The translations under genes and the position numbers were made by a program. DNA of 13,237 nt from Bacteroidota bacterium (GTDB lineage Bacteria; Bacteroidota; Bacteroidia; Flavobacteriales; Flavobacteriaceae): contig JAEYZX010000099.1 in the NCBI GenBank assembly GCA_023427845.1, positions 1 to 13,237 of the forward strand, read 5' to 3'. Below are positions 6,718-12,866 of this stretch, piece after piece. Each line of letters starts with the position of its first letter. Within the stretch, counting starts at the first letter, position 1. Below the pieces are notes generated by a model. It did not search any database, was not told the origin of the DNA, and saw only the letters and a list, made by a program, of their open reading frames with translations.

Positions 6718-7481
6718 TGGAATCGTATGTTTTTGACGGGTCTTTCGAAGGCTTGCTGACTGCGGTCTTTGAATTTTATGACCGTAAGCCGCAAAACGTC
6801 AGAATTGTGTCGCTTACAAATTATCAGCCCGCGCTGATCGACGATTGTATTGAAATCATCTCGGATGAAAATAAAGCCAATCGCGTTTGGAACGGATTGC
6901 GGAAAAAACTATCCGCCGACTGGTTACGTCGCTTTCATAACGCCTACCTGTCTGAAACCGAGGCCGCGTTTCAGCATTTGTTTGACTTTTCGCGCTACGT
7001 TTTCGATAATTCCAAAGGTGTCGAAATCAATTACGGCCATCCATCAGTTATTGCAATTTCCAAAATTGACAAAAGCGTCAATCGGGAAAGACATCGGATG
7101 AAAGCCTTTATACGATTTCAGGAAACGGCCGACGGGATTTTTTATGCGCCGGTCGAACCCGATTATAATGTGCTCCCACTTATCGCCGACTTTTTCAAAA
7201 ACCGGTTTGCCAATCAGAGATGGATTATATACGATGTCAGGCGTAATTACGGATTGTACTACGATCTGTCAACTGTCGAGGAAATTCGGCTGGATGTTAA
7301 TCCGGAAATAAAACCGGCAACCTTCCTGGATTCGGAATTGACCGCAGATCAGGAAGCGCTCTACTCGTTGCTTTGGAAGGATTATTTTAAAAGCACAAAC
7401 ATACCTGCGCGTAAAAACTTGAGGCTGCACATTCAGCATGTCCCAAAAAGATATTGGAAATACCTGCCCGAAAAGCAATAA
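6717..7481 (+). CDS. TIGR03915/DUF4130-like DNA metabolism protein, partner of the radical SAM enzyme
   Basis: A 254-residue protein that begins MESYVFDGSFEGLLTAVFEFY, the signature of the family named probable DNA metabolism protein, which is nearly always paired with the radical SAM protein upstream. In many bacteria this protein is fused to a family 4 uracil-DNA glycosylase domain. Here it ends at HVPKRYWKYLPEKQ with no glycosylase domain, so it is the stand-alone form. Other conserved-looking stretches are YGHPSVI (66-72), RFQETADGIFYAPVEPDYN (131-149) and RRNYGLYYDLSTVEEI (178-193). No enzymatic motif is obvious. The A of its ATG is the last base of the preceding stop codon, so translational coupling is likely. 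Function is inferred from the pairing only. Confidence 0.85.
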   Translation: MESYVFDGSFEGLLTAVFEFYDRKPQNVRIVSLTNYQPALIDDCIEIISDENKANRVWNGLRKKLSADWLRRFHNAYLSETEAAFQHLFDFSRYVFDNSKGVEINYGHPSVIAISKIDKSVNRERHRMKAFIRFQETADGIFYAPVEPDYNVLPLIADFFKNRFANQRWIIYDVRRNYGLYYDLSTVEEIRLDVNPEIKPATFLDSELTADQEALYSLLWKDYFKSTNIPARKNLRLHIQHVPKRYWKYLPEKQ

Positions 7482-7513
7482 ACATTAACAAGAATTTAAG
7501 GCGAACTTCCTCT

Positions 7514-7545
7514 TTGTTTAAGTATTTTTATAAAAAGTTAAACAA
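7514..7545. promoter_or_regulatory. Nested inverted repeat before the regulator gene; candidate operator/promoter
   Basis: TTGTTTAA (7514-7521) and TTAAACAA (7538-7545) are perfect 8-bp inverted arms separated by 16 bp. Inside lies a second perfect palindrome, TTTTTATAAAAA (7525-7536), with its centre shifted by one base. The right arm touches the GTG start codon. TATTTTTA at 7523-7530 resembles a -7 box (TAnnTTTG) with the last base changed. MerR-type regulators bind inverted repeats overlapping promoters, so this is the best candidate site for autoregulation of the carotenoid operon. If the -7 reading is right the leader would be only about nine bases. The promoter within it is uncertain. 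Confidence 0.5.
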
Positions 7546-8424
7546 GTGGATTCGTTTAGTATAGCTCAACTTTCGCAGTTTTCCGGAATAAAACCTTTTA
7601 CGATCCGCATGTGGGAGCAGCGTTACAATGCGTTGCGCCCAAAACGAACCGATGGGAATACGCGGACATATGATTCGGTCGACTTGCGAAGGATTTTAAA
7701 TATTGTAAGTCTGCAGGACGCAGGTTATAAAATTTCTGAAATTGGCGGAAGCAGCGATGCCGATCTTAATCAAAAGATTGGCGAACTGTACAATTTGGAC
7801 AGCAATCAGAATCTTTCACACTTTATCCCGCAGCTTATTTCGGCCGGGATGGAGTTTAATGAGCGAGCATTTTGCAGCATTCTAACCCATTGCATAGCAA
7901 AATCTGGCCTGTTCATTACCTATAAAAATATAATATATCCGTTGCTCAACCGAATTGGATTGCTATGGTCGTCCGACGTTCTGCCACCGGCGCAGGAACA
8001 TTTCATGTCAAATTTGATCCGTCAAAAGCTAATTGCAGAGATTGATGCGCTTCCGACGCCAAATGCTGAAAATAAAAAAGGGCTGCTATTTCTTCCCGAA
8101 GATGAATTTCATGAAATCAGTTTGCTGTTTGCACAGTTCATTTTAAAAAATAATGGATTCGATGTGATTTCACTAGGTGCAAATGTACCGCTTCCAACTT
8201 TGGGCGCGGCAATCGAACGCATTGACCCTGAATTTGTTTTATTATTTTTCGTACATTATGACAGGCCTAGAGACGTGGAGCTGTACTTGTCTGAAATCGA
8301 AAAAATTTTCCCGCGAGGCATGATTTACATAAGCGGTAATGAAAAATTGGTTGGCCAACTTGAATTAAGTGACCGCGTATTATGGATACGGCAGATTGAC
8401 GATATGCAGCAAATTCTCTATTAA
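7546..8424 (+). CDS. MerR-family regulator with B12-binding domain (CarH/LitR-like photoreceptor candidate)
   Basis: A 292-residue regulator. Residues 1-70 form a MerR-type winged helix (SIAQLSQFSGIKPFTIRMWE, then QRYNALRPKRT). Residues 85-170 match the helical cobalamin-cap domain, with W141-x9-E151-H152, the W-x9-EH motif of CarH photoreceptors. Residues 178-290 form a Rossmann-like B12 domain with E187-F-H189-E-I-S192, close to the ExHxxG cobalamin-binding motif but with Ser for Gly. In CarH, adenosylcobalamin holds the repressor on DNA in the dark and light releases it. By analogy this protein would induce carotenoid genes in light. The GTG start is used because an in-frame TAA at 7531-7533 blocks anything upstream and the next ATG would remove the DNA-binding helix. 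It is the first gene of the operon, eight bases before crtI. Confidence 0.88.
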   Translation: MDSFSIAQLSQFSGIKPFTIRMWEQRYNALRPKRTDGNTRTYDSVDLRRILNIVSLQDAGYKISEIGGSSDADLNQKIGELYNLDSNQNLSHFIPQLISAGMEFNERAFCSILTHCIAKSGLFITYKNIIYPLLNRIGLLWSSDVLPPAQEHFMSNLIRQKLIAEIDALPTPNAENKKGLLFLPEDEFHEISLLFAQFILKNNGFDVISLGANVPLPTLGAAIERIDPEFVLLFFVHYDRPRDVELYLSEIEKIFPRGMIYISGNEKLVGQLELSDRVLWIRQIDDMQQILY

Positions 8425-8432
8425 TATTTTAT

Positions 8433-9905
8433 ATGGCGCGAATAGCAGTAATTGGTTCGGGATTTTCAGGTTTAAGTGCGGCTTGCTATTTGTCGGATGC
8501 CGGGCATGAGGTACATGTATATGAGAAAAATGCGACTATTGGCGGCCGTGCCAGACAGCTAATGACCGACGGTTATGTATTCGACATGGGTCCGAGCTGG
8601 TATTGGATGCCCGATGTGTTTGAAAAATTCTTTGCCGATTTTGGTCATACCGTTTCCGATTTCTACAATCTGAAGCTTCTCGATCCGTCTTTTGATATCG
8701 TATTTCCTGGCAATGATTTAATGCGCGTTCCGTCAGAATTTGAAGATTTGTGCAACATGTTTGAACGCATAGAAGCAGGAAGCGCTACACAACTACGCCG
8801 ATTTATGAAAGATGCGCAGTACAAATACGAGGTTGGCATGAAGAACCTTGAAAATATGCCGGGTCTGTCGGTTACTGAATTTTTTGATTTGGATTTTCTG
8901 AAAGGAGCAGTCAACCTGGATTTGCTTTCGTCATTCAGTAAGCATGTCCGCCGCTATTTCAGCAATCCGAAACTCATTGCGTTGATGGAATTCCCAGTGC
9001 TTTTTCTCGGTGCGATGCCAAAAGACACACCGGCACTTTATAGTTTAATGAATTACGCAGGATTGAAACTTGGGACTTGGTATCCCGAAGGCGGATTCGG
9101 AAAGGTTGTCGAATCAATGGCAAAAATTGCAGAGGCCCGAGGCGCAACATTCCATCTGAACTCGCCCGTTACTCAGATTACGCATCAAAATCACGTGGCC
9201 CGTGGAGTGATTGTCGATGGGAAGGAAATTGTGTACGATGCCGTAGTTGCATCTGCCGATTATCATCATGTTGAAAATAACCTGCTTAAACCCGCAGACC
9301 GAAATTATACCGAAAAATATTGGGAGAAAAAGACTTTCGCCCCGTCATGTCTGATATTTTTTCTCGGATTAAATAAAAAAGTCAAGCAGCTGTCACATCA
9401 CACGCTTTTCTTTGAGAACGATCTTGATCTTCATGCACAAGAAATTTATAAAAGTCCGAAATGGCCAACAAAACCGCTGTTCTACGTTTGCTGTCCGTCG
9501 AAATCGGACGATCACATAGCGCCTGCGGGTCATGAAAATTTATTCCTTTTGATGCCGATCGCAACCAATTTGGACGATTCTGAACAGCTTCGCGAAAAAT
9601 ATTTTAAGGATTTGATTTCGCGGCTCGAGCGTCATGTAGGTGAACCGCTGGCCGATTCGATCGATTTTATGAAAAGTTATTGCGTAGCCGACTTTAAAGC
9701 GGATTACAATTCGTATAAAGGGAATGCTTACGGCCTCGCGAATACATTACGTCAGACTGCAAACCTGAAGCCGAAAATAAAAAATTCCAAAATAAAAAAC
9801 CTGTATTATTCAGGCCAACTCACTGTTCCGGGACCCGGCGTCCCACCTGCAATAATCTCGGGCAAACTTGCCGCTGCACAATTATTAAAAAACCTTAAAG
9901 TCTGA
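8433..9905 (+). CDS. crtI: Phytoene desaturase (lycopene-forming type)
   Basis: CrtI is an FAD-dependent enzyme that dehydrogenates phytoene, usually in four steps to lycopene, at the membrane. The 490-residue product starts with a dinucleotide-binding fold (GSGFSGLSAACYLSDAGHEV, residues 8-27, then the acidic E31 and GGRAR at 37-41). It ends with the bacterial CrtI signature YYSGQLTVPGPGVPP near residues 462-476. Length is typical (about 490-500). It lies eight bases after the regulator and three bases before crtB. A lysine-rich stretch (KPKIKNSKIKNL) just before the signature is encoded by an A-rich run but remains in frame. The number of desaturation steps cannot be read from sequence; the downstream lycopene cyclase implies lycopene as product. 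Confidence 0.94.
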   Translation: MARIAVIGSGFSGLSAACYLSDAGHEVHVYEKNATIGGRARQLMTDGYVFDMGPSWYWMPDVFEKFFADFGHTVSDFYNLKLLDPSFDIVFPGNDLMRVPSEFEDLCNMFERIEAGSATQLRRFMKDAQYKYEVGMKNLENMPGLSVTEFFDLDFLKGAVNLDLLSSFSKHVRRYFSNPKLIALMEFPVLFLGAMPKDTPALYSLMNYAGLKLGTWYPEGGFGKVVESMAKIAEARGATFHLNSPVTQITHQNHVARGVIVDGKEIVYDAVVASADYHHVENNLLKPADRNYTEKYWEKKTFAPSCLIFFLGLNKKVKQLSHHTLFFENDLDLHAQEIYKSPKWPTKPLFYVCCPSKSDDHIAPAGHENLFLLMPIATNLDDSEQLREKYFKDLISRLERHVGEPLADSIDFMKSYCVADFKADYNSYKGNAYGLANTLRQTANLKPKIKNSKIKNLYYSGQLTVPGPGVPPAIISGKLAAAQLLKNLKV

Positions 9906-9908
9906 TTT

Positions 9909-10745
9909 ATGAAAAAGATTTACGACGACCTGTCTGTAGAAGTCAGCAAAATAACCACGCAAAGGTACAGCACCAGTTTTTCATTGGGCATCTATTTCTT
10001 GAGTCCGTCGATTCGCAATTCCATTTATTCTATTTATGGTTTTGTACGCATTGCCGATGAAATCGTCGACAGTTTCGAGGGCTTCGACAAGAGAACGCTG
10101 CTTGAAAAATTCAGGATTGAAACCAATGATGCTATTGCCGGCCGTATTTCAACGAACCCAATTTTAAATTCCTTTCAGAAAGTGGTTCATAGTTATGCTA
10201 TCGACTTACAACTGATCGATCAGTTTCTCGATAGCATGCAGATGGATCTCGAAAAGGTGACCTATACGCGCGATAAATTTGATACGTATATTTTTGGTTC
10301 TGCCGAAGTTGTCGGACTGATGTGCCTTCATGTGTTCTGCCAGAACGATGACCAGATGTTTCAAAGACTAAAGCCTTATGCAATGAAACTTGGCGCAGCA
10401 TTTCAAAAAGTAAATTTTCTTCGTGATATGAAAGACGATTACGTCATTCTCGGAAGGAATTATTTTCCATCGGTTGACTTCCAAACCTTCAGATCGGATG
10501 AAAAAACACAAATAGAATTGGAAATCGAACAGGACTTTAAGGAAGCGCTCAAAGGGATCAAGATGTTGCCCGCTTGTTGTAAGGGTGGCGTATATCTGGC
10601 GTATGTTTACTACTATTCATTGTTCAAAAAAATCAAACGCGTTCCCGCAGCGAGGATCCTTAAAGAACGGGTACGCATCAACAACACACAAAAGATGGGA
10701 TTGATGCTAAACAGCCTTATACAATATAAAATGAAACTGATATGA
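9909..10745 (+). CDS. crtB: Phytoene synthase
   Basis: CrtB condenses two geranylgeranyl diphosphates head to head into phytoene, the first committed carotenoid step. The 278-residue product has the two aspartate-rich metal-diphosphate motifs of the squalene/phytoene synthase family: D50-EIV-D54 (RIADEIVDSF) and D173-MKD-D177 (FLRDMKDDY). The second is followed by GRNYFP (182-187). The N-terminal TTQRYSTSFSLGIYFL is also typical. The gene comes directly before the desaturase's product in the pathway and three bases after crtI in the operon. Its stop overlaps the next start (ATGA), implying translational coupling. No GGPP synthase gene is in the window, so the precursor must be made elsewhere. 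Confidence 0.95.
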   Translation: MKKIYDDLSVEVSKITTQRYSTSFSLGIYFLSPSIRNSIYSIYGFVRIADEIVDSFEGFDKRTLLEKFRIETNDAIAGRISTNPILNSFQKVVHSYAIDLQLIDQFLDSMQMDLEKVTYTRDKFDTYIFGSAEVVGLMCLHVFCQNDDQMFQRLKPYAMKLGAAFQKVNFLRDMKDDYVILGRNYFPSVDFQTFRSDEKTQIELEIEQDFKEALKGIKMLPACCKGGVYLAYVYYYSLFKKIKRVPAARILKERVRINNTQKMGLMLNSLIQYKMKLI

Positions 10746-11275
10746 TCAAATATATAATTATAGCACTATTGTCATTTTGCACATTGCCGGCCGCAACTGC
10801 AAACGATGTCGATATCAAAATGATACGGACGCTTTATGTAAAAGCAGGCGTCGAAGAATCGGCAAATGTCAAAATGTGTTCTTTATTAAACGACGTCGAT
10901 TTTAATGATCCTTTGTTGTTTGGCTACAGGGCAAGTGCAATGATGATAATGGCTAAATACGCATCCAATCCGCTGGCAAAACTCTCGCATTTCAATAAGG
11001 GGAAACGGATGCTGGAGCAGGCCATAGCACTTGATTCAAAAAATATTGAATTGCGGTTGCTGCGATTTATGGCACAGTCGAACGCGCCGGCTTTTTTGCG
11101 GTACAGTGACAAAATCGATTCAGATAAGGAATTCATAATAGATAATATTCAGGAGATTTATGATATCAGACTGAAACAATTTATTATCCGGATTATGAGC
11201 GATTCCAAATTTCTCGAACCCGACGAGAAATTGCTGCTTGGTTCCCTTAAATTGAAATACGCCACGATTAAATAA
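10742..11275 (+). CDS. Exported protein of unknown function in the carotenoid operon
   Basis: I do not recognise this 177-residue protein. It starts with a signal peptide (MIKYIIIALLSFCTLPAATA, cleavage likely before NDVD), so the mature part of about 157 residues should be periplasmic. No lipobox cysteine is visible. The mature part appears mostly helical. The stretch KLSHFNKGKRMLEQAIAL and the DSKNIELRLLR after it (about residues 80-108) resemble one tetratricopeptide-like helix pair. It overlaps crtB by four bases (ATGA) and lies five bases before crtZ, so it is surely co-expressed with the carotenoid enzymes. It may assist assembly, transport or membrane placement of the pigment, but that is inference from position. 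Codon use looks like that of its neighbours. Confidence 0.8.
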   Translation: MIKYIIIALLSFCTLPAATANDVDIKMIRTLYVKAGVEESANVKMCSLLNDVDFNDPLLFGYRASAMMIMAKYASNPLAKLSHFNKGKRMLEQAIALDSKNIELRLLRFMAQSNAPAFLRYSDKIDSDKEFIIDNIQEIYDIRLKQFIIRIMSDSKFLEPDEKLLLGSLKLKYATIK

Positions 11276-11280
11276 AGCTT

Positions 11281-11742
11281 ATGATTACGAATATACTGAT
11301 AGTGATTGCCGCTTTTCTTGCAATGGAAGGTGTCGCATGGTTTACGCACAAATACATCATGCATGGTCTGCTGTGGACACTGCACAAAGATCATCATAAA
11401 AAAGAATCGCAGGGCTTTTTTGAGCACAATGACTTTTTCTTTCTGATATTTGCAATTCCCGGAATCATCGCGTTATATATAGGTTCAACGCAGAATTTTA
11501 ATGCATTTTTCTGGATTGGGCTTGGCATTACGATTTATGGCCTCGCCTATTTTATTGTCCATGATATTTTTATACATCAGCGATTTAAACTGTTTCGCAA
11601 CTCGGAAAGCCGTTACCTCAACGGACTTCGACGCGCTCATAAGATTCACCATAAAAAGATCTATAAAGAAGATGGTGAGTGCTTCGGGATGTTATGGGTT
11701 CCTTTTAAATATTTTACTACCGGAAATAAAAAACAATCATAA
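11281..11742 (+). CDS. crtZ: Beta-carotene 3-hydroxylase
   Basis: CrtZ is a membrane-bound diiron hydroxylase that adds the 3- and 3'-hydroxyls to beta-carotene, giving zeaxanthin. The 153-residue protein shows the histidine clusters of the fatty acid hydroxylase superfamily: H23-x4-H28 (HKYIMH), H35-x2-HH39 (HKDHH), H94-x4-H99 (HDIFIH) and H120-x2-HH124 (HKIHH). Hydrophobic segments at about residues 3-20, 51-68 and 74-97 would be membrane helices. Length matches bacterial CrtZ proteins (150-180). Its stop codon overlaps the next start (TAATG), so it is coupled to the lycopene cyclase that makes its substrate. Confidence 0.94.
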   Translation: MITNILIVIAAFLAMEGVAWFTHKYIMHGLLWTLHKDHHKKESQGFFEHNDFFFLIFAIPGIIALYIGSTQNFNAFFWIGLGITIYGLAYFIVHDIFIHQRFKLFRNSESRYLNGLRRAHKIHHKKIYKEDGECFGMLWVPFKYFTTGNKKQS

Positions 11743-12452
11743 TGAAAAGCCTCTATCTGCTCGTAAATTTTTTCACGATCATCATTCCGTTTTTATTTTC
11801 GTTTCATCCGAAGATTAGGTTTCACAAAACATGGAAAGCCTTTTTCCCGGCGGCAATTATCGTTGCGATTGTATTTGCATTATGGGATGCCGTTTTCACG
11901 CGGCTGGGTGTTTGGAATTTTAACCCCGATTATGTACTCGGAAGTCACTTTTTGGGGCTGCCTGTCGAGGAGTGGCTGTTTTTCATTTGTATTCCTTATT
12001 CGTGTGTATTTACCTATTTCTGCCTTGTTCGGTTTTACAACCTTAAATGGCGACAAAAACCGGAAGTGTTGTATTGCATAATTTTTTCGGTCGCGCTCAT
12101 CATCATTGCGATACTGTTTTATGACAGAATTTATACGTTTGTGACCTTTATATCGACAGCAATTGTCTGTTTGTACTTGAAATTCATCGCTAAAGTCGAT
12201 TGGTTTGGCGAAGCGACAACAGTTTATGCAATTTTGCTGATTCCGTTTTTTATTGTCAATGGCGTACTTACAGGCACCGGGATTGATGGTGCAGTAGTCC
12301 GTTATAATCCTGACGATTTCATGGGAATACGGATTTTGACAATCCCTGTGGAAGATGCAGTTTATGGATATGAACTGATTTTGCTGAACATTTATCTTTA
12401 TAAAATATTCCTAAGACGGTTTTGGATCGAGACGCAGCCTTCCAAAGTGTGA
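11742..12452 (+). CDS. crtYcd: Fused heterodimer-type lycopene cyclase (CrtYcd)
   Basis: This integral membrane cyclase turns lycopene into beta-carotene by forming beta-rings at both ends. The 236-residue protein contains two related halves, each with the lycopene cyclase domain motif. The first half has PVEEWLFF (74-81), preceded by WDAVFTRLGVWNFNPDYVLG. The second has IPVEDAVYGYELI (201-213), preceded by DGAVVRYNPDDFMGIRIL. In some actinobacteria and in Myxococcus the two halves are separate genes (crtYc, crtYd); here they are fused, as usual in Bacteroidetes. About six to seven hydrophobic segments are visible. It is the last gene of the operon. No plus-strand terminator is obvious right after it, but the hairpin at 12693-12718 could serve in both directions. 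Confidence 0.92.
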   Translation: MKSLYLLVNFFTIIIPFLFSFHPKIRFHKTWKAFFPAAIIVAIVFALWDAVFTRLGVWNFNPDYVLGSHFLGLPVEEWLFFICIPYSCVFTYFCLVRFYNLKWRQKPEVLYCIIFSVALIIIAILFYDRIYTFVTFISTAIVCLYLKFIAKVDWFGEATTVYAILLIPFFIVNGVLTGTGIDGAVVRYNPDDFMGIRILTIPVEDAVYGYELILLNIYLYKIFLRRFWIETQPSKV

Positions 12453-12544
12453 TTCAGACTTTTGGATATTATCCCTATTGATATTAAAGGAGCAGGGTTG
12501 GAATTTGCCTCGTCCCACTGAAATCGAAATCCGGGAAATTCTGT

Positions 12545-12559
12545 ATGAGTCAGGTGCTC
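12545..12559 (-). pseudogene. tRNA(CAU) remnant in repeat unit 1
   Basis: The minus strand reads GAGCACCTGACTCAT. It shares 14 of 15 bases with the intact tRNA at 12760-12774, and the stem CCTG/CAGA is already broken by the change at 12540. Similarity continues weakly into a T-arm-like stretch down to about 12510. The 5' acceptor and D-loop are not recognisable, so no functional tRNA can be made. Confidence 0.45.
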
Positions 12560-12648
12560 ACTGGATTTTCATTTATTTTTTAAAATAAAAAAACCGCAGG
12601 GTTGAAATATACCTTGTTCCACTGAAATCGAAATCCGGGAAATCCTGT

Positions 12649-12663
12649 ATGAGTCAGGTGCTC
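12649..12663 (-). pseudogene. tRNA(CAU) remnant in repeat unit 2
   Basis: The same 15-base match as in unit 1, 104 bp away. Here a four-pair stem CCTG/CAGG with a seven-base loop still containing CAT remains. The acceptor and T stems are lost. The remnant has A where the intact tRNA has C at position 26. Confidence 0.45.
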
Positions 12664-12692
12664 ACTGGATTTTCATTTATTTTTTTAAAATA

Positions 12693-12718
12693 AAAAAACC
12701 GCATGGTTAGTGCGGTTT
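12693..12718 (-). terminator. Rho-independent terminator of the tRNA gene
   Basis: On the minus strand AAACCGCA (12718-12711), loop CTAACCA and TGCGGTTT (12703-12696) form eight perfect pairs, followed by further Ts (seven in all). It begins only a few bases after the tRNA 3' end. On the plus strand the stem is followed by CTCTT, so it may also stop transcripts from the carotenoid operon, less efficiently. Confidence 0.8.
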
Positions 12719-12722
12719 CTCT

Positions 12723-12796
12723 TGGGCCCACCTGGGCTCGAACCAGGGACCACCTGATTATGAGTCAGGGGCTCTAACCAGCTGAGCTATAGGACC
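12723..12796 (-). tRNA. tRNA with CAU anticodon (Met or Ile2)
   Basis: A 74-nt cloverleaf on the minus strand: acceptor GGTCCTA/TGGGCCC, D-arm GCTC-AGCTGGTTA-GAGC, anticodon arm CCTGA-CTCATAA-TCAGG with anticodon CAT, variable TGGTC, T-arm CCTGG-TTCGAGC-CCAGG, discriminator A, and no encoded CCA. CAU could be elongator methionine or lysidine-modified isoleucine; initiator is unlikely because positions 1 and 72 pair as G-C. Two oddities: position 3 (T) faces position 70 (C), a mismatch in the acceptor stem, and position 26 is C where a purine is usual. Position 6-67 is a G-T wobble. The gene has its own terminator and a promoter candidate upstream, so it is probably expressed. Confidence 0.93.
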
Positions 12797-12808
12797 GGTT
12801 AGGAGGTG

Positions 12809-12839
12809 CAATATTACTACTATTTTTTACGCGCACCAA
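12809..12839 (-). promoter_or_regulatory. Candidate promoter of the tRNA gene
   Basis: On the minus strand TTG (12839-12837), 20 bp, then TAATATTG (12816-12809), which differs from the -7 consensus TAnnTTTG by one base. It lies about 13 bp before the mature tRNA 5' end, a normal distance for a short leader. Confidence 0.45.
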
Positions 12840-12866
12840 ATGTTTTTTGTGGATTTTCGCGCAGGT

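Larger units (their letters stand above)
12492..12700. repeat. Two tandem 104/105-bp repeats with tRNA-like content
   Basis: Unit 1 is 12492-12595 and unit 2 is 12596-12700. A core of about 84 bp (12515-12598 and 12619-12703) differs by one substitution (T at 12540, C at 12644) and one extra T. The first 23 bp of the units are more diverged (five differences in 14 bases after GCAGGGTTG, four of them transitions). Read on the minus strand, each unit contains GAGCACCTGACTCAT, matching 14 of 15 bases of the D-stem/anticodon part of the neighbouring tRNA, then CCCGGATTTCGA (T-arm-like) and an end that matches the right stem and T-tract of that tRNA's terminator. The units therefore look like decayed copies of the tRNA gene plus terminator. 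That origin is inference; the repeat itself is plainly visible. Confidence 0.85.

Noticed and set aside
9760..9805. A-rich aaaattccaaa-type stretch in crtI resembling the accB-accC gap, as a repeat insertion
   Set aside because: It keeps the frame, codes a lysine-rich segment directly before the conserved CrtI C-terminal motif, and the total length is normal, so it is most likely ordinary coding sequence in a loop.
12492..12720. Tandem repeats as a CRISPR array
   Set aside because: There are only two units of 104-105 bp joined directly, with no short palindromic repeat and unique spacer pattern and no cas genes nearby.
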